Assembly (NCBI GenBank): GCA_964542765.1
Contig: CAZIVO010000063.1
Span: 1 to 20,814, forward strand
Direction of reading: 5' to 3'
DNA from: CAZIVO01 sp964542765
GTDB lineage: Bacteria; Planctomycetota; UBA1135; UBA2386
DNA length: 20,814 bases
Each line of letters starts with the position of its first letter. The stretch's first letter is position 1. The notes below the pieces were generated by a model. The model worked only from the letters and a program-made list of their open reading frames with translations. It searched no databases and had not been told where the DNA came from. Positions 1 through 7,392 of the stretch are shown here, in pieces. A program made the translations under genes and the position numbers.

Positions 1-143
1 CAGGCGGCGGGATCCTGTCGAACGTGGTCGGCACCTTCGGAATGCGACTTCGGCGCGACCGGCAAAGACTGAGCCCGGCCGATGCTACCACCTACAAAAA
101 ACACCACCGAGCAGGCCACCCGCAGCAATGGGAAGTGAGGCAT
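1..143 (-). CDS. N-terminus of an exported protein of unknown function (partial, runs off left edge)
   Basis: The reverse strand opens with ATG at 143-141. An SD-like GGAG lies 6 nt upstream. The reading frame stays open to the window edge, giving 47 residues. The start reads MPHFPLLRVACSVVFFVGG, followed by a small-residue stretch ending GRAQ. This is a textbook Sec signal peptide: a short n-region with one Arg, a hydrophobic core, and probable cleavage after A-Q near residue 29. The visible mature part is polar (SLPVAPKSHSEGADHVRQDPAA) and matches no family I recognise. The gene is divergent from the plus-strand gene starting at 348 and shares with it the 204-bp spacer that holds the 11-bp repeats. 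The product is inferred to be periplasmic or outer-surface; the body of the protein is outside the window. Confidence 0.6.
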   Translation of the reverse strand, partial: MPHFPLLRVACSVVFFVGGSIGRAQSLPVAPKSHSEGADHVRQDPAA

Positions 144-168
144 GTCAGACTCCGGGGCAGAGATCGCG

Positions 169-212
169 TCAGGGCCTTGTCAGGGCCGTTTCAGAGCCAT
201 TTCAGGGCCGTG
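169..212 (+). repeat. Four direct repeats with an exact 11-bp period (candidate operator)
   Basis: The octamer TCAGGGCC occurs at 169-176, 180-187 and 202-209. A one-mismatch copy, TCAGAGCC, lies at 191-198. All four starts are 11 bp apart, separated by the 3-nt spacers ttg, gtt and att. One-helical-turn spacing of identical half-sites in the same orientation is the arrangement bound by winged-helix OmpR/PhoB-type response regulators and by some other tandem activators. The array lies in the divergent spacer between the genes starting at 143 (minus) and 348 (plus). The repeats and spacing are directly visible. The protein that binds them is inferred. Confidence 0.7.
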
Positions 213-232
213 AAACCGGTATCATAGTCGAT
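202..232 (+). promoter_or_regulatory. Candidate activator-dependent promoter for the 348-1433 gene
   Basis: TATCAT at 220-225 matches the -10 consensus at five of six positions. No -35 hexamer lies at the usual distance. Instead the last copy of the 11-bp repeat array ends exactly 10 bp upstream (209 to 220). This is the geometry of promoters in which tandem activator sites replace the -35 element. A start near 232 would leave a 5' leader of about 115 nt before the GTG at 348. The complementary strand carries TATGAT at 226-221, also five of six, so the element could serve either gene; the repeats would then lie downstream of the minus-strand start and fit repression. Confidence 0.4.
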
Positions 233-307
233 CCCCGCTCCTCTTCGTATCCACCCGGCACGGAATCCCTGTTTCGTTGCAAATCCGGTGTACTATTCTC
301 GTGGTCG

Positions 308-329
308 CCCGGTTTGGATTTCCACCGGG
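308..329 (+). other. Bulged inverted repeat in the leader just before the start codon
   Basis: CCCGG (308-312) and TGGA (315-318) pair with TCCA (321-324) and CCGGG (325-329), with a TT bulge on the left arm. The structure sits 18 nt upstream of the chosen GTG start at 348. It could limit access to the weak ribosome binding site. The pairing is visible; any regulatory role is inferred. Confidence 0.3.
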
Positions 330-347
330 GCGGCTCTGGAACTCCTC

Positions 348-1433
348 GTGAAAGCTCGTGATAACCTCCTGGTTCTGGTCGTTCTCGCCCTGGGGATCGC
401 CGCTGGTATAGCAATCTCCGGGCTGTGGGGAACACCGGTGGAAGCCGCCGAGATCCCCGGTGGAGAAGCCGCTTGGTCCAACGAACCCGACGTCTTCGAA
501 CCGAACGATCTGGTGGCGAAGCCCGTCGACCTCTCCCCATCATCGGTAGAAACGCGCACCCCTCAACCTGACACCAGTGGCTGGACTCACGGTGTCGTAC
601 GAGGTCACATCACGCTGACTCCCGGAGTCGTGGCCAAAGCCAGTTCCGCGATCGTTCGAATCCAAGAAGCGATCAACCAACTCGAAGGAATCTCCTCGGT
701 GAGCAAGAGTCCCTTCGCCTACAACAAGCGCATCTTGATCGATCCCGAACTCGGAACGCCAACTTTCGAGATCGACAATATTCCCTTCTCCGACTACGGG
801 TACAGCGTGACCGTGTTCGTCGAAGGCCTCAACGGATCTGACCAGATCGTCAGCATCACGGAGGGAAAACCGATCGCAGACGTCGTCCTTGGCATCACCG
901 AAGGCGTCGTCTACACCGTCAAGCTCCAAACTCAACTCTACCAGGCGGTAGCCGATCTACCGGTGCTCATGATTCCTGTCGGCAAACCACTCGGACGCAC
1001 GCTTCGCCGTGGTGTGAGCAATCATTTTGGATCGGTCATCTTCGAAGACGCGCTGAGTGGCGACTACAAGATCGTCGCCGGCGATCTGAACGCCCCACGC
1101 AACGAACCAAAGATCTGGCAGGTCACAGAATCTCCAAGCCACCAGCATGCTGAAATCGTCGTGCCCATCGGCCATGACCTCATCATCTGGGCCAACGGAC
1201 CCGGGTGGAGCGTCCAGGATGCAAAAATCGAAGTGATCAAGATCGATACCACGCTGTTCACCCGTCATGAGAACAAGACTGACACGACGGGCAAATGTGT
1301 GTTCAAGCACATCCCTCCCGGCCGCTACCAGATCAACATCATCCATCCGAAGTTCGAACGCTGGAGCCAGGCCCGGACGATCAAAAAAAATGTCCCGCCG
1401 GGAAGAGTCTCCGCGAACCTGATTCCCCGCTGA
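348..1433 (+). CDS. Membrane-anchored protein with repeated transthyretin/carboxypeptidase-regulatory-like modules
   Basis: This is a 361-residue protein of unknown function. I chose the GTG at 348 because a Lys-Ala-Arg n-region and a hydrophobic segment (about residues 7-28) follow directly, with GGA 7 nt upstream. An in-frame GTG at 288 would add 20 residues with no signal character. The hydrophobic segment is best read as a signal anchor or uncleaved signal. A Glu/Pro-rich linker follows, then three beta-rich units at about 82-165, 184-250 and 273-350. Each ends in a pattern like 'G-x-hydrophobic-x-F/I...G-x-Y-x-I/V', for example GSVIFEDALSGDYKIV and GKCVFKHIPPGRYQINI. These are the marks of carboxypeptidase-regulatory or transthyretin-like beta-sandwiches. 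No catalytic motif is visible. An extracytoplasmic binding or structural role is likely. The repeat count is my reading. Confidence 0.8.
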   Translation: MKARDNLLVLVVLALGIAAGIAISGLWGTPVEAAEIPGGEAAWSNEPDVFEPNDLVAKPVDLSPSSVETRTPQPDTSGWTHGVVRGHITLTPGVVAKASSAIVRIQEAINQLEGISSVSKSPFAYNKRILIDPELGTPTFEIDNIPFSDYGYSVTVFVEGLNGSDQIVSITEGKPIADVVLGITEGVVYTVKLQTQLYQAVADLPVLMIPVGKPLGRTLRRGVSNHFGSVIFEDALSGDYKIVAGDLNAPRNEPKIWQVTESPSHQHAEIVVPIGHDLIIWANGPGWSVQDAKIEVIKIDTTLFTRHENKTDTTGKCVFKHIPPGRYQINIIHPKFERWSQARTIKKNVPPGRVSANLIPR

Positions 1434-1536
1434 TCTACTCGGGCCCACGAGGCCTGACCGAGGCTGACGGCGAACACCGCCCGGACAGAAAATGCCAGCT
1501 GCGATTGCGATGGGATGACGCTACAAACGCCACCCC

Positions 1537-2847
1537 TTGTCCCTCTCCGCCAACTACCGCCGCGAACTCTTCCAGCTCGCCTGGCCAGCCAGCTTGATGG
1601 CAGTCGTGCAGAGCCTGTACCGGCTCAATGATCAGTTCTTCGTCCAGGAATTGGGTGCGAAGGCACAGAGCGCGGTGGCCGTGGCCAGCATGGTCGCGAT
1701 CGGCTACTTCGCCTTCGCACAACTCGTGGCCGTCGGCAATCTTGCCATCGCATCACGCCGCCTGGGTGAAGGCCGAACCGAGGACGCACACACGACGATG
1801 CGCAGCGGAATCGGTCTGGCACTGGCAACGGGCCTCGCCCTCGCCACCGTCACGCTGATCACCCTGCCATGGCTCTGCCAGGGATTGATCCGCGGAGATG
1901 ATGTCGGCCAGGAACAAACCTTTCTGGCGGACTACCTGTTCTGGGTAGCTGCCGGCCAGGTGGTGATGGTAACGGCAATCTGTGTCGACTCCTGCTTTCT
2001 GGCGCTGAAGAACTCACGCATCCCGATGTGCCTGCAGTTTCTGGCCATCGCCACGAACATCGTCTTGAACTGGCAATTCGTTCCCGTCTGGGGTGTCGCC
2101 GGGGCAGCCATCGCCAGCGTCATCTCCCGCGCGCTCCCCATGATCATCGGACTGTGGCTACTGCAGCGGAAAGGGGTGATCCTGCTCGGCCCGGTATCGA
2201 AGGCTACAGGCCTTCGGATCCTGAAGATCGGCCTACCTGCCTGCATCGCCATCGTGATCTACTCGGCCGTCTATCAGGCCATGCTCGGACTGACCTTCGT
2301 GCACTTCGACGAAAATGCGCGGTCCGCCCTCGGCATCGCCTTCGGCATCGAGTCCGTGTTCTTCTGCTTCTACTGGGGAATCGCCACGGCTGTCGCAAGC
2401 CTCGTCGGTCGCTATCTCGGATCAGGACAGGCGGATCTCGCCGTGGCCGTCTCGAAGATCTCCGTATGGATTGGCCTCGCGGTCGGCACCCTCACATCGA
2501 TCCTGTTCTGGGTGGCCGGCCCTACGATGATCAACTTCTTCGCCACCGATGAGGCGGTCATCGCTGCCAACGCCGAATACCTGAACATCCTGGCCTGGGC
2601 CCAGCCCATGCAAGCGATGCAAACGATGTATGAACAGACCCTGATCGGAGCAGGCGCAACTCTCCCGGTCATGATCAGCACCGGCATCACGAACCTCGCA
2701 CGCTTACCTCTCGCCCACCTCTTCGGCATCGTGCTGGGCCATGGACTCGCCGGAGTCTGGTGGGCCATCAACCTGACCTCGGTTGCAAAATACATCTGGT
2801 CATGGCTCCTGTTCCGCAATGGGAGATGGCAGAAACAGAGGGTCTGA
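1537..2847 (+). CDS. MATE-family multidrug/metabolite exporter
   Basis: This 436-residue polytopic membrane protein has about 12 hydrophobic segments. It would couple export of organic cations or metabolites to inward Na+ or H+ flux. The N-terminal half has the typical first helix (LFQLAWPASLMAVVQSLYRL), a following 'G-A-x-A-x-S-A-V-A-V-A-S' stretch, and a second-half repeat starting near residue 225 (GLRILKIGLPACIAIVIYS). Length fits the family (about 440-460). A stop at 1516-1518 closes the frame upstream. TTG at 1537 is the first usable start and keeps the short cytoplasmic lead before helix 1. The ATG at 1597 would cut into helix 1. No good SD is visible, so the start is uncertain. The gene lies 103 bp after the preceding plus-strand gene and is convergent with the trp operon. 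The substrate cannot be inferred. Confidence 0.88.
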   Translation: MSLSANYRRELFQLAWPASLMAVVQSLYRLNDQFFVQELGAKAQSAVAVASMVAIGYFAFAQLVAVGNLAIASRRLGEGRTEDAHTTMRSGIGLALATGLALATVTLITLPWLCQGLIRGDDVGQEQTFLADYLFWVAAGQVVMVTAICVDSCFLALKNSRIPMCLQFLAIATNIVLNWQFVPVWGVAGAAIASVISRALPMIIGLWLLQRKGVILLGPVSKATGLRILKIGLPACIAIVIYSAVYQAMLGLTFVHFDENARSALGIAFGIESVFFCFYWGIATAVASLVGRYLGSGQADLAVAVSKISVWIGLAVGTLTSILFWVAGPTMINFFATDEAVIAANAEYLNILAWAQPMQAMQTMYEQTLIGAGATLPVMISTGITNLARLPLAHLFGIVLGHGLAGVWWAINLTSVAKYIWSWLLFRNGRWQKQRV

Positions 2848-2967
2848 ATCACTGTTTCAAGGGGAGGCCATCGGGCTCGCCTCGTGCGCGCAATGTCGCA
2901 CCATCGAATTCTGCTGGCCGCAACCCTGGCCAACCGTGTCACCATCGGATTGGGTGGTCTGGAGCCT

Positions 2968-2993
2968 CGCCTGACGGAATTTATCGCCAGGCG
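2968..2993. terminator. Hairpin between convergent genes, possible bidirectional terminator
   Basis: CGCCTGACG (2968-2976) and CGCCAGGCG (2985-2993) form a 9-bp stem with one G-U type pair and an AT-rich 8-nt loop. It lies 22 nt beyond the aroF stop codon and in the 168-bp gap between the convergent MATE and aroF genes. No T-run follows on either strand, so it is not a classical intrinsic terminator. It may instead stabilise the 3' end. Confidence 0.35.
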
Positions 2994-3015
2994 CGAAATC
3001 CTCCTCGTAGCCCCT

Positions 3016-4020
3016 CTAGTCGCCGAGCAGGGCCAGCGTCTCCCGGTCCTGCAGGATGCCCTGCAAGGTGTCCATATCGACGGTCTGCTGACCATCGGAG
3101 TAGGCCGTGGATGGATCGGTATGGACTTCCAGCAGCAGGCCCTGCGCCCCGCACGCCATCGCCGCACGCGACATCGCTCTGACCCGGGAAGAGTCCCCTA
3201 CCCCATGTGATGGGTCGACGACGACCGGAAGATGTGTGCGCTCACGCGCCAGTGGAACCACATTCAAATCCAGGGTGTTGCGAGAATGATTGCTGTAAGT
3301 GCGAATACCACGCTCGCACAGGATGACCTTCTCGTTGCCCGCGGCCAGCAGATACTCGGCTGCCTGTAGCCACTCGCTGAAGGTCGCGGACAACCCTCTC
3401 TTGAGGAGAATGGGACAACCGACCTCGCCCAATCGCTTCAACAGAGAATAGTTAGCCATGTTCCGAGTCCCGACCTGAAGGATATCGACATGCTTGAGCA
3501 TCAGGTCGATGTCATTCACATCGACGATCTCGGACACCACGGGCATACCGGTCTCTTCTCTCACCTTGGACAAGCTGTGCAACCCTTCCTCTCCCAAGCC
3601 CTGGAACGAGTATGGATTCGTCCGAGGCTTGTAGGCCCCTGCGCGAAAGACTTCTGCGCCAGCAGCCTTGGCGGCGACGGCGATCGCCAAGGTCCGCGCC
3701 TCCGTCTCGACGCTACACGGGCCGGCCATGATCACCGGAGTCGATCCGCCGATGGCCACCCCGCCCACCTCAACAATCGAATCCTCAGCCCGCACTTCGC
3801 GGCTGACGAGTTTGTACGGTCGCGTGACCTGGATGCACTCCTTGACCCCTGGCATGTGAACGAAGGTCTGCTGGGGCACTCGATCTCGGTTGCCGACAAC
3901 GCAGATCGCCATGCGGCTCTCTCCGGGAACGGGAATCGCCCGAAAGCCATGACTCACAATCGCCTGCTCGACAGCCTCGCACTGCTCGGGAGTCGCCCGC
4001 GCATCCATGATCACCAGCAT
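3016..4020 (-). CDS. aroF: 3-deoxy-7-phosphoheptulonate (DAHP) synthase, type I-beta with N-terminal regulatory domain
   Basis: This enzyme condenses phosphoenolpyruvate and erythrose 4-phosphate to DAHP, the first shikimate-pathway step. The 334-residue protein has an N-terminal ferredoxin-like domain (about 1-70) and a TIM barrel. Visible motifs are AGPCSVE (99-105), RAGAYKPRTNPYSFQG (126-141), LLKRG (205-209) and DPSHGVGD (269-276). Metal ligands fall at Cys102, His272, Glu298 and Asp309. These are the positions I recall for the Thermotoga maritima enzyme of almost equal length, whose extra N-terminal domain mediates aromatic amino acid feedback. The start is 3 nt after the trpA stop, with AGAGGA about 9 nt upstream. 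As last gene of the trp operon it couples chorismate supply to tryptophan synthesis. Whether tryptophan, tyrosine or phenylalanine inhibits it cannot be seen. Confidence 0.96.
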   Translation of the reverse strand: MLVIMDARATPEQCEAVEQAIVSHGFRAIPVPGESRMAICVVGNRDRVPQQTFVHMPGVKECIQVTRPYKLVSREVRAEDSIVEVGGVAIGGSTPVIMAGPCSVETEARTLAIAVAAKAAGAEVFRAGAYKPRTNPYSFQGLGEEGLHSLSKVREETGMPVVSEIVDVNDIDLMLKHVDILQVGTRNMANYSLLKRLGEVGCPILLKRGLSATFSEWLQAAEYLLAAGNEKVILCERGIRTYSNHSRNTLDLNVVPLARERTHLPVVVDPSHGVGDSSRVRAMSRAAMACGAQGLLLEVHTDPSTAYSDGQQTVDMDTLQGILQDRETLALLGD

Positions 4021-4023
4021 ATT

Positions 4024-4836
4024 TCAGTTCCTCTCTACAACCGTAGCGGCCGCCGCAAGGCGGCCAACTTCCTCTTCAATTGCGGCAACAACCGCCCTCG
4101 GATCTTCATTCTTTCCAGCGTCAATTTTCTCCACGAGTGCGCTTCCCACAATCGCGATGCGAGCACCGCTGGCAAGGATCGATCGTACATGCTCGGGTTC
4201 TTTCAGCCCGAATCCAACGCAAACAGGAACAGGTGAAGCAGCGGTCACTCGCTTCACCATCTCGATCGTCTCTCGCTGAATCGAATCGCGCGCGCCGGTA
4301 ATCCCCTGATGCCCCACCAGGTAAAGGAAAGCACTCGACCCTGCCGCGAGTTCACGCACCCTGTCGTCGGATGCTCCGGGCCCGCAAAGCTGGACATAAC
4401 CCATATCCCCGGCAGAACATGCTTCTTGCAGGGTCCCACCCTCCTCGAGAGGTATGTCGGGGACCAGAATTGAGGAGGCGCCAGCTTCGCGTGCTCGACG
4501 GATGAACTCATCGATTCCGCGGGCGTGAATCAGATTCCCGTAAAGCAACAAGTTGAACGGGATCTCGGTGCATTGACGCAAACGTGCCATGATCTCGAAG
4601 GCAACCTCGACGGTCGTTCCCGACTGCATCGCGCGGCTACAGGCTTCCTGGATCACGGGGCCATCAGCGACCGGGTCGCTGAAAGGGATACCCAGTTCGA
4701 GCATGCTGGCACCCGCACGAACCGCCGCCGCACAGATCTCGAAGGAAGTCTCCGGATCGGGGTCCCCGAGCATGAAGAAAGGCGAGAAGTGACCTTTCCC
4801 GGCCTGCAGGACCTTCTTCAACTGGGAGAAACTCAC
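4024..4836 (-). CDS. trpA: Tryptophan synthase alpha chain
   Basis: This subunit cleaves indole-3-glycerol phosphate to indole and glyceraldehyde 3-phosphate and passes indole to TrpB through the alpha2beta2 tunnel. The 270-residue TIM barrel is of normal length. The catalytic acids are visible in LELGIPFSDPVADGP: Glu47 and Asp58, equivalent to Glu49 and Asp60 in E. coli. Phosphate-binding loops are seen at VGFGLKEPEHV and AIVGSALVEKI near the C-terminus. The GTG at 4836-4834 is chosen because it overlaps the trpB stop as GTGA and has GGAGGT 7 nt upstream. The next GTG or ATG would remove the first helix. Overlap with trpB predicts coupled, equimolar translation of the two subunits. Confidence 0.97.
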   Translation of the reverse strand: MSFSQLKKVLQAGKGHFSPFFMLGDPDPETSFEICAAAVRAGASMLELGIPFSDPVADGPVIQEACSRAMQSGTTVEVAFEIMARLRQCTEIPFNLLLYGNLIHARGIDEFIRRAREAGASSILVPDIPLEEGGTLQEACSAGDMGYVQLCGPGASDDRVRELAAGSSAFLYLVGHQGITGARDSIQRETIEMVKRVTAASPVPVCVGFGLKEPEHVRSILASGARIAIVGSALVEKIDAGKNEDPRAVVAAIEEEVGRLAAAATVVERN

Positions 4837-6044
4837 GGCTTCGACCTCCGCGATGCATACTCGGCAAAATAGGTGTCCAGATCCTTCTGACCGCGACCGG
4901 AAAGATTGACCAGCAAGCGCGACCCAGGCGCCATCAACCCGCGCTCGACTGCGGACATCGCAAACGCGAGCGCGTGGGCAGACTCGAAAGCGGGTACGAT
5001 CCCCTCGAGTTGCGAGAGTGTCTCGAAGGCCGTGATCGCCTCGCCATCGGTAGCGGTCAAGTAATTCACCCGACCACTATCCTTGAGGAAAGCGTGTTCG
5101 GGGCCCACTCCGGGATAATCGAGGCCGGCGGCACAACTGTGAGCCTCGCCGATCTGGCCATCCTCATCCTGCAAGACGTAGGTCCGAGCGCCATGAAGCA
5201 AGCCCGGCGAACCGGCGCCCAGCGTCGCACCATGGCAACCACTGGCGACGCCATGACCACCAGGTTCGACGCCGAAGATCTTCACATCGTCATCGACAAA
5301 CGCAGTCCAGAGACCGATCGCATTGCTGCCACCCCCGACACAGGCGACCAGTGCATCGGCTGGTTTTCCCGACATCTGATCGCGCGCTTCATCACCGATC
5401 ACCCTTTGGAAATCGCGCACGAGCGATGGAAAGGGGTGTGGACCACAAACGGTTCCCAGGAGGTAATGCGTGGAGTCCGCATTGCGGGTCCAGTCCCGCA
5501 TTGCCTCGTTGATTGCCTCCTTCAGGGTCTTCGCGCCCTTGTCCACGGGCACGACTTCAGCGCCACACAAACGCATGAGTTTGACGTTTGGCATCTGCCT
5601 TTGCATGTCGACAGTCCCCATGTAGACCACCGTCTCTAACCCAAGTCGGGCACCGATCATGGCCGTCGCCACGCCATGCTGGCCGGCTCCGGTCTCGGCG
5701 ATGATCCTCCGCTTGCCGAGATGCCTGGCGAGGAGACCCTGGCCAACCACATTGTTGGTCTTGTGAGCGCCGCCGTGCAGAAGGTCCTCCCGCTTCAACC
5801 AAACTTCCAGATCGCATTCCTGCGAGAAGCGAGGCACGAAGGTCACGGCCGTCGGGCGACCGGCATAGTCCTGAAGTTCCGCCTTCAACTGCTGCTGGAA
5901 TTCCTCTGACGGCACGATCTCGCGCCAGCCGCGATCGAGTTCGGCCAGGACTTCACGCAACAATTCCGATGCGTAACGCCCACCGAACAGGCCGAACCCA
6001 CCCATCACTGGGTTCCAGTCGGAGACCGATGGATCAACCGTCAT
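4833..6044 (-). CDS. trpB: Tryptophan synthase beta chain
   Basis: This PLP enzyme condenses indole with L-serine to give tryptophan. The protein has 403 residues. The PLP lysine is Lys95 in HGGAHKTNN (E. coli Lys87). The catalytic Glu is Glu117 in ETGAGQHG (E. coli Glu109). The glycine-rich phosphate loop is GGGSNAIG at 237-244. Ser382 in NLSGRGQKD would hydrogen-bond the pyridine nitrogen. This is the classical TrpB1 type with the alpha-interaction surface, in line with its adjacent trpA. The frame is open a further 417 nt upstream, but that stretch overlaps trpF. The ATG at 6044 overlaps the trpF stop as ATGA and has GGGAGG 5 nt upstream, so it is taken as the start. The stop overlaps trpA as GTGA. 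Confidence 0.97.
   Translation of the reverse strand: MTVDPSVSDWNPVMGGFGLFGGRYASELLREVLAELDRGWREIVPSEEFQQQLKAELQDYAGRPTAVTFVPRFSQECDLEVWLKREDLLHGGAHKTNNVVGQGLLARHLGKRRIIAETGAGQHGVATAMIGARLGLETVVYMGTVDMQRQMPNVKLMRLCGAEVVPVDKGAKTLKEAINEAMRDWTRNADSTHYLLGTVCGPHPFPSLVRDFQRVIGDEARDQMSGKPADALVACVGGGSNAIGLWTAFVDDDVKIFGVEPGGHGVASGCHGATLGAGSPGLLHGARTYVLQDEDGQIGEAHSCAAGLDYPGVGPEHAFLKDSGRVNYLTATDGEAITAFETLSQLEGIVPAFESAHALAFAMSAVERGLMAPGSRLLVNLSGRGQKDLDTYFAEYASRRSKP
4844..4849 (-). promoter_or_regulatory. Shine-Dalgarno site fixing the GTG start of trpA
   Basis: On the minus strand GGAGGT lies 7 nt before the GTG at 4836-4834. The site is inside the trpB coding region and supports the non-ATG start. Confidence 0.75.
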
Positions 6045-6649
6045 GCAATCCTCCCGGAGTATTTCTCGATTGCAGCAAAGAGAGCCCGCAGACGATCCAG
6101 ATCCTTGATCCCCGGCGAACTCTCGATGCCTGAACTGATATCGATCCCCCAGGGATCGTGATCCAGAAGTTGCCCTACATTCTCGGGCGTGATGCCGCCC
6201 GCGACGAAGACATGCTCGGTCGATATTCCACCGAGCAAAGTCCAATCGAAGCTTCTTCCACTGCCACCGCCGCCGACATCGAGCAAGATCGGGCATCGCT
6301 CGGTCACCACGAGTCCCGCGGGGATCTCCGAGCCGACATCGCGGGCACGGATCACGGTGAGACCAGCCGCTTCGAGAGAGACAGCGTCCTCTTCGGCATG
6401 CCGATGGAGCTGGACCGTGCCTATCCCCGAAACATCGACGGCCGCTTGAACATCGGTACATGTCGCGCCGCGGAACACCAGGACGGCAGTGACCCCGGTA
6501 CCCGGATCACCGATCAGCGCTCCGGCATCAGCAGCCTTGACCGCCCGAGGAGACTCCGGCGCAAGCACACAACCGAGATGGGTGGCACCGCCCTCGATGG
6601 CAGCCTCCACATCGGTTTCCCGGGTAAGTCCGCAGATCTTCACCTTCAT
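6041..6649 (-). CDS. trpF: Phosphoribosylanthranilate isomerase
   Basis: This enzyme performs the Amadori rearrangement of N-(5-phosphoribosyl)anthranilate to CdRP, the third step from chorismate to tryptophan. The 202-residue TIM barrel has the general base Cys6 in KICGLTR and the general acid Asp124 in ILLDVGGGGSG. Also visible are VQLH (79-82), AGGITPENV (150-158) and GIDISSGIESSPGIKD (168-183), the phosphate-binding end of the barrel. It is a free-standing protein, not fused to TrpC as in enteric bacteria. The start overlaps the trpC stop as ATGA with GGAGGT 6 nt upstream, and the stop overlaps trpB as ATGA. Confidence 0.96.
   Translation of the reverse strand: MKVKICGLTRETDVEAAIEGGATHLGCVLAPESPRAVKAADAGALIGDPGTGVTAVLVFRGATCTDVQAAVDVSGIGTVQLHRHAEEDAVSLEAAGLTVIRARDVGSEIPAGLVVTERCPILLDVGGGGSGRSFDWTLLGGISTEHVFVAGGITPENVGQLLDHDPWGIDISSGIESSPGIKDLDRLRALFAAIEKYSGRIA
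6050..6055 (-). promoter_or_regulatory. Shine-Dalgarno site deciding the trpB start
   Basis: GGGAGG on the minus strand is 5 nt before the ATG at 6044-6042. It settles the start against a long in-frame upstream extension that merely shadows trpF. Confidence 0.75.
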
Positions 6650-7392
6650 GCCATCACCTCCGCCAGGAAGGCCTCGGGCGTATCCGTCGACATCAGCGCC
6701 GAGCCGATCAGCACCGCATCACACTCCCCGCGCAAGCGGTGCGTGTCCGTGGGTAGGAGATATCCGCTCTCCGCGACGGCCACCGCCGAAGCCGGCACTC
6801 GCGGGAGAAGCTCGCTCGCTCGGCGAGTATCGACCTCGAGCGTGTCGAGATCTCGATTATTGATTCCTAAAACCACCGCCCGCGATCGCACCGCTCGATC
6901 CACCTCATCTACGTCGTGGCACTCGACCAGGGCATCGAGGCCATGGTCGGAGCAGGCGGCAAGCATCTCGTCCAGCTGACCACCTGAGAGCATCCGCACG
7001 ATCAGCAGACAAGCAGACGCCCCCAGCAGAGCGCCGACCCGAACCTGTTCGGGATCGATCAGGAAATCCTTCATCAAGACCGGCACGTCCACGGCCGCCG
7101 CCACCGCTTGCAAATCATCGAGGCTCCCCCCGAAACGGCTCGGCTCGGTGAGCACCGAGATCGCGCTCGCACCTCCTTCCTGATAACGCCGTGCTTGTGC
7201 CACGGCATCAGCAAAAGGCGCGAGTTCGCCACGACTGGGGCTGCGTCGCTTGACCTCGGCGATCACCGACAGTGATTCGCGGCCACGCAATGCCTCGATC
7301 AGGCGACCGGCTCGGCCCTTGACCGGGTTTCCCGATGGCAAGTCGGCCAGCCGCGCGCGAGTCGCAGTGGCGATCTCTTCGAGGAAGCTCAC
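6646..7392 (-). CDS. trpC: Indole-3-glycerol-phosphate synthase
   Basis: This enzyme closes the ring and decarboxylates CdRP to indole-3-glycerol phosphate. The 248-residue TIM barrel has the expected catalytic set: Glu46 and Lys48 in VIAEVKRRSPS, Lys108 in VLMKDFLID, Glu157 in LVECHD, the Asn pair at 178-179 in GINNRDL, and Glu208-Ser209 in AESG. The GTG at 7392-7390 overlaps the trpD stop as GTGA. GGGAG about 10 nt upstream gives moderate support for that start. The protein starts a little shorter than the E. coli domain but keeps the N-terminal helix. It is monofunctional, with trpF following as a separate overlapping gene. Confidence 0.96.
   Translation of the reverse strand: MSFLEEIATATRARLADLPSGNPVKGRAGRLIEALRGRESLSVIAEVKRRSPSRGELAPFADAVAQARRYQEGGASAISVLTEPSRFGGSLDDLQAVAAAVDVPVLMKDFLIDPEQVRVGALLGASACLLIVRMLSGGQLDEMLAACSDHGLDALVECHDVDEVDRAVRSRAVVLGINNRDLDTLEVDTRRASELLPRVPASAVAVAESGYLLPTDTHRLRGECDAVLIGSALMSTDTPEAFLAEVMA
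6656..6661 (-). promoter_or_regulatory. Shine-Dalgarno site of trpF
   Basis: GGAGGT on the minus strand lies 6 nt before the trpF ATG (6649-6647), within the last codons of trpC. Strong internal sites like this one allow re-initiation at the overlapping junctions. Confidence 0.7.

Noticed and set aside
24..227. Plus-strand open frame at the left edge
   Set aside because: Its translation is basic and featureless and it runs through the repeat array. The minus-strand frame in 1-143 has a convincing signal peptide instead.
2848..3015. A small gene in the MATE-aroF gap (for example from 2884)
   Set aside because: The frame runs on into the antisense of aroF, has no SD and no recognisable content. 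The gap holds only the hairpin at 2968-2993.
6045..6461. In-frame N-terminal extension of trpB, as if fused to another domain
   Set aside because: The extension is antisense-like, Arg/Ser/Cys-rich and overlaps trpF in another frame. GGGAGG and an ATGA junction define the normal trpB start.
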